This document shows positions 43,439 to 54,130 of a DNA stretch of 64,000 nt, piece by piece. The position numbers and the translations under genes were made by a program. Source of the stretch: Euglena gracilis (taxonomy: Eukaryota > Euglenida > Euglenophyceae > Euglenales); the NCBI GenBank assembly GCA_039621445.1, contig CP154957.1, positions 32,568,399 to 32,632,398 of the forward strand. Reading direction: 5' to 3'. Under the pieces are notes generated by a model, which saw only the letters and a program-made list of their open reading frames with translations, searched no databases and was not told where the DNA came from. The first letter of the stretch is position 1, and every line of letters begins with the position of its first letter.

Positions 43439-44304
43439 AATTTTTGTTTGCCAACCAATACCCAAACCAGGGAGATACCCTTTCACTTGACAACAAACCA
43501 CCCACACAATTTACCGTACCGACCCCGGGCGGTATCATGCTGCCCGGTGGAAGGGATTCAGGCGGAGGACCGCCTTACCACCCCACCACTCACCCTCAAC
43601 CTGACCAGTATGCATACCGATACGGTACGCAGCCACCTGCACGGACTGCGGCTCCGGGAAACCCTGAAGCCAGCAGCAGTAGCAGGATGACCCAGATGCC
43701 CGCGGAAGCGCGGCCATCTCAGCCATCAGGCTCTCGTCGCCTCCCACCGTATGCGGGTGTGATGATCCACCGCACGGCGGAGACGATGAACCGGGTTATG
43801 CGTATGAGCGCAAACCCGGCACCAGACCAACTCACACAGGCATTGTGGGATGACCACTGCCGTAAAGTTTTGACTATCGCGAATACCCCTCCAGCCCTGT
43901 GGTGTATGTGCGCCCAGGCGACGATGACCGGTCTGGTGTATTACACCGACCCGGACGCGTCGGGATTCGCGGCAGACATTACCATGCGTGACCTGGGCGT
44001 GGAAGTCCCGCCACAGGTCGCAAGGCAGGTACCACCCGTTGGCACTTACACTGCACATTTTCGTGCTCACTCCCCCGGATTACCCGAGGAAGAGACGGTG
44101 GAAGCACCTGTCCGGAGTGAACACCCACGTGTAAAGGAAAGTATTTTTCGATCCCCTGAGCGCGTGCCCCGGCGGGATTATCCTGCGCAGGAGCCTGTGT
44201 CTCAGTACACCGTCTCTGGGGATTATCCCCAGGAGGCGCCAATGCCACGGGAGCAGTACGTCCCTGCCAGAACGTTGGCATTTTCACCGACCGAAACGGT
44301 CTGA
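43439..44304 (+). CDS. Element A ORF3, N-terminal part
   Basis: Unrecognised. The frame opens after a strong 3' splice site at 43438 (pyrimidine tract ending TTCTTTCCGCAG) and has no early ATG, so it may be translated from a spliced subgenomic RNA, as with env-like genes of other LTR elements. The first 100 residues are Pro/Gly/Tyr-rich. A folded-looking segment follows (HRTAETMNRVMRMSANPAPD, then WCMCAQATMTGLVYY). The frame ends in TGA at 44302, but the -1 frame continues with sensible sequence. No signal peptide or clear membrane segment argues for an envelope. Confidence 0.6.
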
Positions 44305-47300
44305 CATACATCCATTGCTTGAACACATGTGAAGACGATGAAACATTCGTAGCACAGTTGAAGGAAATCTTCAACCACATGTATTCCGTCAGCGCACTGG
44401 GAATCCAGTGGAAATATTACCCCCTGCCGGAGAAACTCCAGGCGCAGGCTGCGGTAATGTTCACAAACAACCTCCAAGTATTCTTGGACAGCATGTATGG
44501 CATGCTGTTCAAGGTACTGGACGTGGACCTCGCCTACCCTCAACGATACAAACTGGAATGCCGGTTTTGCAAGGAAGTCCACATTGTTGACTTCTGGGGT
44601 TTCGGGGAGCGCGGAAAACCGCCTCCGACTGCCGAGAATGCCGGCAGCCCACCGACCAGGAGATTCCTCCTGCATCAGTGCCGGAAACCCCAGATTGGAA
44701 CGCAAGACCGGAAGGTGCTCAAACAGCACCGGCAGAAAATATTTCTGCTCCAACAATACTGGCACAGGGCGTGGATTACCTACGTCCTGGAAGTATATAT
44801 ATACTTCCTGGAACAGATGACCACCGATGTGGATATCCACAGGAAGTAGATACCTCGGGGATACACCGAGGTAGATGCCAGACCGTATGATCCAGACCGA
44901 CGCAGGATAAACCTGCGGCCGGACTGGACGGGGGCAGAAATCGGCCTCCGGGAACACCTGCAGAGCCAGTTCAGGGAAATCCTGGACTGGCAGGAGTTCG
45001 AAGTGTTCTTCGCTCCCCGCGAGCTAAGCCAACCTCGCTACGCAGTTCCACTGCCAGCTTTCCTGGAAGAAACGGGAGAGTATGGTATGGGTGAGGCCCG
45101 TCGATCGCAGTGGGAAGACCTCTGCCTGATCAACGAGGATGAGCCTCAACCTCCACCCGGAAGCTGGGTGCGAGCGTCGTGGCCACCTCCATACCCCAAC
45201 TCTGACAGGAGTGAAAGTATTAGCTTTTTCCGCCTGTCAAATGCCCAAGGATGCTACAGAAGCAGGGAAGACCCGCGTTCTGCAGCCCAACTACACACAG
45301 AGGAGTCCCCTCTGGAAGCGGAGGAGACAGGAGAAGCGGTCCCAATGGCCGAGGATGAACCTCAGCCCGCGGAACCCCCGGCACGGGAAACCCGTAGCCC
45401 GTCGGTCGTGATGCTGGACACTGTGGCGGAAACCGCCCAGCGCCCAGGATCACCGAGAGGTGAACTGACGCCTGTCCCACTGTCACCATCCTCGCTGGGT
45501 ACGCCTGGCGGACCGACCCCTCCGCGGGAAAACCCGCCGGAGACGGTAACCTCTACGCCTGAGGTATTACGCCTCAAGCTTCCTGTCCCCGGGGAAATCC
45601 CGACGACAGAGGAGCCAGTGGAGGAGCCCACTTCAGGGGAAGGACCTGAACGGCGCCCCTCACTGGGCGGACGTGTACTCGGTGGTTTGCGATCACTGAT
45701 CGCAGTTGTCACCCCACGTGGCACTGCAGCTAGCTCTTCCACTGCTGCGGCAGAAACGGCCCAGCCAGCGGACGAAACAACTGAAGCTGCAGCCATGGAG
45801 GAGGATGAACCTCCCCCAATGGCCGCGCCACCGCCGGTGTCGGAAACGACACGGACGGAGGGCGAACCAACGGCAATATCCGTGGTGACAACGCTACCCG
45901 TGCCAGTGCAGGATGAACCTACATTAGCACCGGTAGCGGGATCAGAGGCACGGGATGAGCCCGTACCTCCACACACCGCGGTCACTGCACCGACGCGTGC
46001 AGGCACACGGACACCGGCACCTGAAAAACAGGCTGCACGGACATCCATGCCCCCACCACAGACTCCGCCAACGCGAAGTGCAGCGGCGACGCCCACACCC
46101 ACACCATCCTCCACGACTGCTCCTGGGAAACCCACGAGCGCAGCGAAGGAACGCGTAGGGCGACCCTCAGCTCGGGAAACCCCTGCTGAAGGTCAACGAC
46201 GCTCGGTGTCGGGGAAAAGACCCCCGGCCCAGCCGTCACCACGCACCTGGTCAAGCAAGCGTGACGCCGAACGGCGACCCTCGGATACTCCGGAAAGCGG
46301 ATGTCCGAAGGCCCCGGCCAAATCAAAGCCCGGTGCCGCGCCTTGCAAACCCTCACCTAAAACAGGTGATCAGCCCCCACCGAAAGGCGGTGGTGGTGCT
46401 GGAGGCCAGGGTGCATCTTCTTCTCGAGGATTAGCCTCGGGAGGAGGATTCACACAGGTCACATCATCCGGCTATGGGAAAACCTCACAGCCGAAACCAC
46501 CTACGAAGGGGCAGGGAAAATCCCGCGCCTCTACGATTACGACACCTTCGGAAGGCGAAGTTGTCATCGACTGGAATGCGATGACTCAGGATGATCCTGA
46601 GACTCATGACCTGAAAAACAGGTACATGATGATCGAACATAAGCTGCGAACAGACCAATGCCTCAATCGGTGGATTGAACCACTGTTCTGTCAAGGACGG
46701 AAATGGTCCTTTGACCAGAATGTCACCTGGAATTATTACAATTCCAGATCACCACGTGTTTTGGCCCAATACTTTGGCGAGGAATTCCTCGTCGACAGAA
46801 CATCGGAAAACCGATTTGTGTGGCTCTGCACTGTTTGCCACAGGATGTACAACAGTGCTCCTGACTTGGGATTACCCCTCGTCCATGTGTGCAACCCTGT
46901 GGATCGGAAATCGTTCCACAAGGATATGTACATACCCAACTGTGCCGCCTTGGTATGTGCCAAGTGCGTGGACAGTTGGACCCACAAGCACAATTTTTGC
47001 TACACGGACCGAGATGGTACGAATGTACCAGTACTCTGCGTCAATTGCCTGCGAGGTACCTTCTGGCACACTGCGGAAGGCGCAGTTCGCACAATCGTGC
47101 CGAGTGCCGAGAAGCCACTGGAGGAATACTCCACCTTGAACAAAAAGTTCAAGGACTTTTTCAAATATGCCAACCTCAAGCTCGACGACTACCGCCACAC
47201 GGGAATGGCCCGTGGGTGGCAGATCGACAGTGGGGCGATACGCCTCACTGCTGAGGAAGCAGGGGTAAGATTACCTTACCTCTGGGAGACAGCGGACAGG

Positions 47301-47951
47301 GAAAAGATACTTTTCCGCCTGTTCACAACCCAGGACCGAAACGGTCGCTGGTGCCTACCACAATGGCCACCCGAAAAACACGGGATGACCTGGAAGGAAT
47401 GGCTAGGGGCCGTATTACGACCCCATACAGTCCGGGCGGAATGCGCCTACCACGTTCCCATTGACTTCCACCCGGGGAATGCCCCGCAGGTGTCAGCCAA
47501 TCACCCTCGGAGAAACTACTTCATCTGGCCAGCGACTTTGCCCAGGAAATTCTGGGAGAAGCTGCAGTGGTTTCTCGCGGAAAGACGAGTGCCACCAAGC
47601 AGACAGTACCCGAAGGATGGGTTCGGGACTGGATCGCACCTGATTTTGACTACGACTCGCCAGAAACCTGGCTTGTCGACAGGCCACAGCCACCACAATT
47701 CCAGATGGTCCTTGTGGAAGATCCCTTGGACTCCCGCCATGACTATTGGCGGCTGGAGCGGATGTAATGCCGAAACGGCATTACCAAGCCCATGTAAGGT
47801 AAGCGCCTTCATGGAGCTCATACACTATATATATACACTGGAAGCGGAAATCGCTAAACAGCCCTGGGATGAACCTGGGTCTGTGTCCCTCAGCGCTCTG
47901 GATGGAAGCATCCAAGAGCCCCCCCCCCCTGCCAACCCATTATACCAGTGA
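44304..47951 (+). CDS. Element A ORF3, C-terminal part (one in-frame TAG at 44847)
   Basis: Unrecognised. Two open stretches in one frame, 44304-44849 and 44850-47951, are separated by a single TAG. The first is helical with CRFCKE. The second has about 450 residues of Pro/Thr/Ser/Glu-rich disorder with many PPP and ETAQP motifs, then a folded domain from about 46560. That domain has many Cys and His in zinc-ribbon spacing (CTVCHRMYN, CAALVCAKCVDSWTHKHNFC, CVNCLRGTFWH), then Trp-rich sequence. I infer a metal-binding nucleic-acid or protein-binding domain of RING/PHD-like appearance; it fits no family I can name. The stop and the frame change may be decay, suppression or sequencing error. Confidence 0.6.
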
Positions 47952-48618
47952 CCATGCGGACGGAAACCGTCTGCGGGAGCTACTGCTGTGAAGACCTTGG
48001 CAGCCGGGAAACCTGGCAAGCCGCTAAGTGACACACAGCACACAGCGCGCACGCCGTAATAATAGGCCAACTTGTCACTTTTCGGCCCTAAGGCCCTTAA
48101 GGCTGCCAGACAGCAAAAATTCTGTTCTGGCCTAAGCCAGCCCCCCTCTCCTCCCTACTTTCCCCCCCCCCCCGCAAAGCTGTCGCCGGCAGTCGGTTTT
48201 GTAAGTAGGCTTTTGTTTCCTAGTGCGGATATGACCGCCTAGGAGCCCTATCCGGGTATGACCAGGATAGGAGCCTGCCCCCCCCCTTCCACACCTCTCC
48301 CCTCGGGTTTTCAGCGAATCGCTTGACCAACCCCGCGTGCCTTTGGCACACCCAAACTGGGTGGATGGGACACTTTGTCAGGAAACCTGCCAAGCCCCGT
48401 TTCCCACAGTGGGCTTTTTCACACCCCACCTAAGCCGAAACGGCTAATAGGTAACCGCGAAACGCGGCTAACCTTTTGCGCGTTTTTGGGCTTTGGGTGG
48501 ATGCCACTGTGCGGAAAGGAGAGACACCGAATGGAGAAGTGAACCCCACCTAGGGCAGCGTCAGATATCCTGACTGGACTGGGAAACCCTGGTCCATGAA
48601 GGAAATCGGGCGTAGCCC
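47952..48618 (+). other. Element A 3' untranslated region
   Basis: No open frame of note. Rich in mini-hairpins: AGCCG-AAA-CGGCT (48433-48445) and CCGCG-AAA-CGCGG (48455-48467) within a longer imperfect stem. Two CCTATCC/GGATAGG words lie at 48247-48275. The bases before the LTR (GAAGGAAATCGGGCG) make only a weak polypurine tract. Confidence 0.6.
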
Positions 48619-48890
48619 TGGTATTCTTTACTCTCACAATCTCCAAGTTTCACCATTGGTTTTGTCAGAGGGAAAAACCCTCGGAAGAATCGACTTTGAT
48701 CTCAGAAGAAACTTCTGAATCTTTGCTTTGTGCTTTGCTTCTTGGGGAATTGGGAAGAAAAGGGGAAAACCACTTTTCGTTACTCCAAAGACTTTTCCCT
48801 ACCATAAGTAGGCTGCGCACCAAGGCGAAAGCGAAAGGCTTTTACAGAAAGTTCCAAAAAGGGGAAAAGGGAAAGCTTTGGACGTACACT
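48619..48890 (+). repeat. 3' LTR of element A
   Basis: 272 bp, one difference from 20666-20937. It is followed directly by minus-strand DIRS-like recombinase sequence. Confidence 0.9.
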
Positions 48891-49414
48891 CTGAACCCAA
48901 ACAAAGTCCTGGGTCTTTTTTCGTGGCGAAGTGAAATAAATTGAAGAATTCCTTGTGCTAAAAAAGATATTTGACCAGGTTTTGCCACACACGGTTCGGG
49001 ACGTTAAAAGTATCCAAAAACCCGTTTTTGGACGTACAACGAACAAAATACTGATCATTGAAAACGAACAGTCCCCACACTAATGCTGCAAAATCACAAC
49101 TTCTTATCATTTTTGTCAAACGGACTTGAAGAATCAACAAGGAAACATCAGGCACACCTGGAGAAGCATCATCAATAGTTGGGAAAGCCAAATCCAGAAG
49201 AGGTTGGATCTCAAAAATAGCTGGGTATTTGCCCTTTTTTTTGAGGCCTGATTCGATCTTCTTTTTCCCTGCCTGAGCAACACCACCCCCCTGGGTTGGA
49301 AGATGCCTGGAGGGCATCTTCAATCCATGAAATTCTGGTGGACAGGGGGATGTCATGTTGGCTTTCTAGCTGTCTGATTCCTTTACGGATCTGTGGCAGG
49401 CTGAGAGAATTCAT
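48891..49414 (-). pseudogene. D1 tyrosine recombinase, N-terminal part
   Basis: The minus strand shows LLILQVRLTKMIRSCDFAAL followed by LFVFNDQYFVRCTSKNG. This matches the region around the first catalytic Arg of DIRS-type tyrosine recombinases (helix, R-S-x-D, strand). Spread over two frames and cut by the element A LTR at 48890. Confidence 0.6.
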
Positions 49415-49569
49415 CCTGGAACAATGGTGAAAAGGGTTGCCCAGTCTGGTGGTGGCATTTTTTTTGCCGTCTGGGTTTCAGAAAAATGCCTTCCCTTTGA
49501 TTATCAGTTGCTTTTGGACCAGCAGTGCAATCAATCAATCAAATCAATCAAATCAATCAATGTCCTCCA

Positions 49570-50303
49570 CTAATGTTGGGCTGGCCACATTGATAGACAG
49601 ACCAGGGACCTGGCCTGATCCTGATTTTTTACAGTTTCAATGGGGGGGGGGTTGACCCAACTGAAAAACTTCCCCCAGCTCAGGTCCCATGCCTTGCCCA
49701 GTGACTGGGGGTCGGTCCACCCTCTAGGAAGCGTATTTCTGGCACTCATGATTCTGATGGTTGGCAAAAAGATCCACCTGTGGCTGGCACCTGAAATGTT
49801 TAAGCACCTGCTGAAAAATCTGGCGGTCAAAAGCGTAACTATTTGGATCTGGGTGTCTGGACAGCCATTCTGCCCGTTTGTTTGTCTGTCCTGCAATGTG
49901 GTTGAAATTTGAAAAGATATTCCTGGAGTGTAATGTTTGGTGCTGGGCATTTATTGGCTTGTTCAGGCTGTGAACCTTGGACCCTTTTTCTCCAACACCA
50001 CATTGTGCTTGAGGCGTCTGTCTGTATGGTAAGTTCGCAGTCGTTTGGCAGGTGGGGAGTCAAAAATTGAACCCCTTTGGCGCTTGCCAAAGCTTCCAGG
50101 GTGGTGATGTGCAGTTTTTTCTCTGTGTTTGTCCAAATCTGTGCACTGGTCTGAAGGTCTTTGCCTTCTTGGGTCAAAATTGTCCCCAATCCCTTGTTGC
50201 TGGCATCTTTTGTGCTGGTGAATCGCAGCTGTGTGCTGCGTCTGAATTGTCTGGGTACTGGATGCTGTGTCGCCTGGGGGACATGATTCGGCAGGTCCTT
50301 CAC
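49570..50303 (-). pseudogene. D1 RNase H and DAM-like domain
   Basis: RNase H traces at 50300-50000 (FTSTKDASNKGLG, LTIQTDASS). Then, in a shifted frame, DAM-like traces: NTLPRGWTDPQSLGKAWDLS and FSWVNPPP with the NPP motif retained (about 49660-49690). Linked to a (CAAT)n-like microsatellite at 49530-49560. Confidence 0.6.
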
Positions 50304-50403
50304 TGCTGGTATTTTTTTCCCTGACCAGGTTCCAACATTTGTGCTTGCTCCAAAATCTCAGTTTCTGAAATTTGGCCGTGACCCTGTTGGCAGCCTGTTT
50401 TAT

Positions 50404-51013
50404 CAGTTGAACTGGCAGACCCTGCAAAGCAAAGTGCTGTGACAGGCATACAACGGATTGCCTGCCAAGCTGGCCAGTGCCCTGAGTTGAACCTGAGTCA
50501 ATGTCAATTGGTTCTTGTGTTGCAGGGACCTGATTTTGTTGGTTGTCAGGTCGATCTGGTGTCCCAGGTTCGTCAATGTTTGTTCTGGGTCGTGCATTGT
50601 CTTTTTCACATTCAGCCTGGTCCCACACTTTGTCAGTTGTTCGATCAGGGCAGCTGCCCTCAACCTGGTGGATTCTGCTGTCTCCACCAGCAGAAGAATA
50701 TTGTCCAATACCACACATGTGGTATCTTTTTACCACACATGTGGTTTTTGTCAGTTTCTGTGACCACCAAGGGCTGAGAGACCATCCAAATGGAAGGGCC
50801 TGGATCTGAAGAAGCATTTTCCCCGATTTTGAAACACATCCACCTCTGAATGTGAGGGTGAACCTGCAAGTGGTGGACAAATGATTTGATGTACAAAGGT
50901 TTCTCCCAGTGCAAATCTTTTTGCTGCATAGCCTGCAACAGGGTCTTCCAGATGTCTGCCTTGTGTCGTGTAATGTTGTGGCACTGATTTAGGTTCCTGA
51001 GGTCTGTGATCAA
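50404..51013 (-). pseudogene. D1 reverse transcriptase
   Basis: Readable pieces in three frames: ITDLRNLNQ (fingers), QALPFGWSLSPW (palm, like FGLSSAP of relatives), VLDNILLLVE in place of the YxDD catalytic box, then LNVKKT and LGHQIDL. A 15-bp sequence TACCACACATGTGGT occurs twice (50709-50723, 50731-50745) just before the catalytic box and disrupts it. Confidence 0.65.
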
Positions 51014-52930
51014 CCTTATTTTCTGGTTTCTTTTTCTCCCTGGTCAATGTTGGTGTCCACTGGCGGGTTTTTGCCCACTGCTCGTTTGTGAGTGGCACCT
51101 GTGTTTCAGTACTCGGTAACGGTTTCCTGTGTGGCTGGTGTGAAAAGTGCAGTTTTTTGGGTTTTTCTGCAGCCTTGGGATGCTGAACCTTGGTGCTTTC
51201 ACCCCTTTTGATTGCTTGCAGCAGCACTTTGTCTCCACCAATGTGACCCAGTGTTCCAGTTTTTCCCTTGGACCCATACCGTAAGGGGGCCCCTGCACCT
51301 GTTTTCAGAAATACAAAATCTCCAGCTTCGAAGCCCACATTCCTGTTCCCTGCACTGCATAATACTTGAATACATCTCCAGCCACGGGTCCAGCAAACTT
51401 GTACACTGTTTGCCCCTGAAATAAAAAACACAACTTCCTCGGTGCACAGTGCACGTGCACACTCCTAATTCAAGTTTGAAAAATCTGAAAACACAAATGA
51501 CAGCACAGATCCACAGATGGCACATATATACATGCACAGATGACACATCTCCAACCAGGAAATTATCCACCAGACAATGTACGCCTTCGGCATGCTGTAA
51601 CACACAATTCATGTGCATTGTTGGGTGCATTTTTTGTTTAGTTCCAGCATTGTGCTTTCGCTTCTTTTTTTGTAACGGTGACCCACTGTTCAGGATGCTT
51701 TCTGGTAGACCCTGGTGCAAGTGTCGGTCCATCTGCACCAGGGCCCCATCATTCGTGGTTCCCCTTGCCTTTCCCCCCTTTCCCCTTTCATTCTCCTTTC
51801 CCATTACAAAAGTTGGATCTGCTTCTGGGTCTGTTCTGCTGAGATCTGCTGTTGATTCTACCCCTGCCCCTGTGCTGGGATTGTTGTGTTCTTTGTTTCA
51901 ACCGTTGTTCTTCCTCCTCTGTTAACAACCTGGTGGTTGTTAAGTCAGGTCTGGGGTCCAGACTAGAGGATTGGCTGTTTCTTGCAAATAATTGTCTCCT
52001 GACTTCCTGCAGGTCCTGCCACAAACTTCTTATCCATGCTGAGGTGGCATTTAAATGCTTCAAATCATCTGTTTCTACTGTGTGCCCCAACAGATTTAGA
52101 GCGTTTTCAGCTTTTTTCTCGGCCTGAAAAAGGTATTGATCCAACCTGTTCCTTCTGGTTGGGGGGGGCCTGGACTCCCACATATATTTTCAGATCCTCT
52201 GAAGATTTTTTCAAAAGATCAATGGGGGAGTGGCGGCCAGCCTTTGTCAAAAGGCCAGAGCATCAGTACGGGTGGGGTTAACGTGTGTGGGGGGTAAGAC
52301 AGTCCAATTATTGAAGGTTACCTCCTCTTCAGCTCCCATTGAAACATCTTCTTCAAATTCATTGTCATTGGTGGCCTGGGGGGATGGCTGCTGCCCTTGG
52401 TTTTGCTTTTGCCCCATTTGCATTTTCAGATTCTCAAATTCTCGCTTCATTCTTTCAAGTCCTTGAACAATTTGCTCCATTTGCAAATGATTTTGAACAG
52501 CCGTGTAAAAAGCCGGTGGGGAAAAATTATGTAAAATGAACGTAACTGTGGGCCGTACTGCCTGCCAAAATTCCTGCAAAGACGAAAACAATAAATGAGA
52601 GTTAGGTATGAATGCAGCCAGGGGACGTAGCTGAGAAACTCTCCTGCTCTCTGAACTTGATCTTAATCTTGTTTTGAGGTTGTCTCTGACTTCTGAACTC
52701 TCCGCGGCTGGATACTGCGGATTCTTGCGCGCAAAGGCCAGTGCGGGCGCAGTCCAGCCACAGGCAAGCAGGAGATTGTGCTGTGCACAGCCTGACGTCC
52801 CCAGTCTGGCTCTACACGATACCTCGGGCTCCGCACTTTGCCCTGGTGAAGCTATGCCTTGTTCGCCGGCGGTGATATTTGGTAGTTCGTGGTGCGTTGG
52901 GTAGGAGGCCCTGCTTAGTGCCTTTTTCAC
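51014..52930 (-). pseudogene. D1 gag-like and linker region
   Basis: N-terminal frame 52930-52247 with a short coiled coil (EQIVQGLERMKREFENLKMQ) and an acidic patch, then 52183-51788, which is Arg/Gln/Ser-rich (QHRGRGRINSRSQQNRPRSR). The frames then deteriorate. The coiled coil matches the 5' regions of D2, D3 and D4 in position. No zinc knuckle. Confidence 0.5.
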
Positions 52931-53220
52931 CGGAATTGGCTGATTATTAAGTTACCCTTCGACACCCAGAAGAAAGGGACAGAGTCTCTAACGAAGACGA
53001 GCAAAAAGGATAAGTCCATATTACAACAAGAATGCCCAGAAGGAGACGAACCAGATACCACTTCACAAGTCAATATTAAATTTCAATTTGACTTCAATGA
53101 AGAATGCAGTGGAGAGAAGAAATTGGAGTTCTAAAGTCGACATGAACTACCTGGAGCAGCAGTCGCAGCAGATGGAGAACCTGGAGGTGCGGATGACACA
53201 TGGCCAACCGTGGCGCCCCT
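52806..53220 (+). mobile_element. D4: left end of an older DIRS-like element
   Basis: Inverted-repeat partner of 60096-60335. The outer block CCTCGGGCTCCGCACTTTGC (52812) and the inner block ACCCTTCGACACC (about 52953) recur in reverse complement near 60322-60300 and 60191-60180, in the correct order. A gag-like start follows (53088-53220, YLEQQSQQMENLEVRMTHGQ), resembling D2 and D3. The body between appears lost or replaced by D2/D3. Confidence 0.5.
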
Positions 53221-54130
53221 TCAAGGTTGGGTTTTCGGTTTTGGGTCCCCTCACAAAATTTTGTTTTTTGGGTACCCCCCAAAAAAAACACAAAAAATTT
53301 GTATTATTGTATTATTTATTATTGTATTATTTTTGGGACCCCCTCTTTGAAAAATTTTACAACTAACCCCTAACTACCTAAAAAAGGCCGGATTTGGCCA
53401 AGAAAAGCATTTTTTCAAAATTTTCTGCGCCTGCGGCGCCAAAAAGTATATCTCACCCCCCTCTGGCCCCCCCCCCCGGGGTGCAGCATTAAATAATCCT
53501 TGGGGCTGCAGCCGGAATCGAACCACCGACCCCCCGCGTGCAAAGCAGGCAGGGGTGTGTGATCATTGTAAAACCTCCCCCCAAATAATACTCCCCCCCT
53601 CAAGCCGGGACTTCGGGAGAAAAAATAATACCCCGGGGTGGGGGTATTATTTGGGGGAGTGGTTACATGTCTCGAACATAAAATTGCATTTTGGGGAATT
53701 TTGAAAGGCCTTGTGGCCCAAAAAAATTTCAGGATCCAAAATTGTACTAACCGATGTGTCGACCATTGTTTCCCGTGGGTTTCTCTCATCGTCAATGGAG
53801 ACCCAAAATTTTGATTTTTGGGTACCCCGCAAAAAATTTTGTGCCGATTTTGGGACCCCCCCAAAAATACAAAAACGAAACCTAACCTTGGCCCCTTCCA
53901 CCCACATCTCACAACCAGGAATTTCCAAGCAAAAAACCCACCCAGTGACGGCCACGGACTGTAGGCCACAGTGGTCAGAGAGACCAGAAGGAGGAAGGAA
54001 CCCCAGCCCAATACAGACAGCAACACCTGGGCATTCGGGCCAAATTCCCAAGCAAGGTGGGACAGCAAAAAGCCCAGAGGATGGCAAAGACAGGACCCAC
54101 AATGCCACCCAGCTGGCAGGATACCTTTTA
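53221..54130. other. Non-coding stretch between DIRS relics
   Basis: AT-rich repeats of a TTTTGGGTACCCC motif at 53260 and 53815. An imperfect inverted repeat at 53571-53602 and 53635-53665 could form a hairpin. A tRNA-like segment lies at 53503-53580. No protein domain recognised on either strand. Confidence 0.4.
53503..53580 (-). tRNA. tRNA-like segment, possible tRNA-Ala(TGC) pseudogene
   Basis: On the minus strand a perfect B-box GGTTCGATTCC is followed by GGCTGCAGCCCC. Upstream, CCTGC-TTTGCAC-GCGGG forms an anticodon arm with a TGC anticodon. The T stem has one mismatch, and the D arm and acceptor stem are poor. A degraded tRNA or a tRNA-derived SINE head is more likely than a working gene. 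Confidence 0.35.

Larger units (their letters stand above)
20666..48890 (+). mobile_element. Element A: Ty3/gypsy chromovirus LTR retrotransposon, containing nested element B
   Basis: Two 272-bp LTRs (20666-20937, 48619-48890) differ at one position, C at 20734 versus G at 48687. Without the 12,997-bp insert and the 4-bp target duplication the element is about 15.2 kb. Order: LTR, primer binding site, gag, UAG, pol (protease, DAM-like domain, RT, RNase H, integrase, chromodomain), ORF3, LTR. It lies within an older minus-strand DIRS-like element. There is no target-site duplication: flanks are ACAGG on the left and CTGAA on the right. Mini-hairpins with AAA or GAAA loops occur throughout. The long open frames and the single LTR difference suggest a fairly recent arrival before element B hit it. 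Confidence 0.9.
48891..52990 (-). mobile_element. D1: degraded DIRS-like (tyrosine recombinase) retroelement, interrupted by element A
   Basis: On the minus strand from about 52990: gag-like region, reverse transcriptase, RNase H, DAM-like domain, recombinase N-terminal half. Element A then interrupts, and the recombinase tail lies at 20446-20665. Frames are broken many times. The order RT-RH-DAM-YR is that of DIRS elements. The 5' end lies against the 5' end of a plus-strand relative (D4), giving a head-to-head arrangement around 52800-53000. Confidence 0.75.

Noticed and set aside
43439-47951. ORF3 of element A as an envelope gene
   Set aside because: No signal peptide, furin-like site or clear membrane segment; the Cys/His spacing looks like zinc binding.
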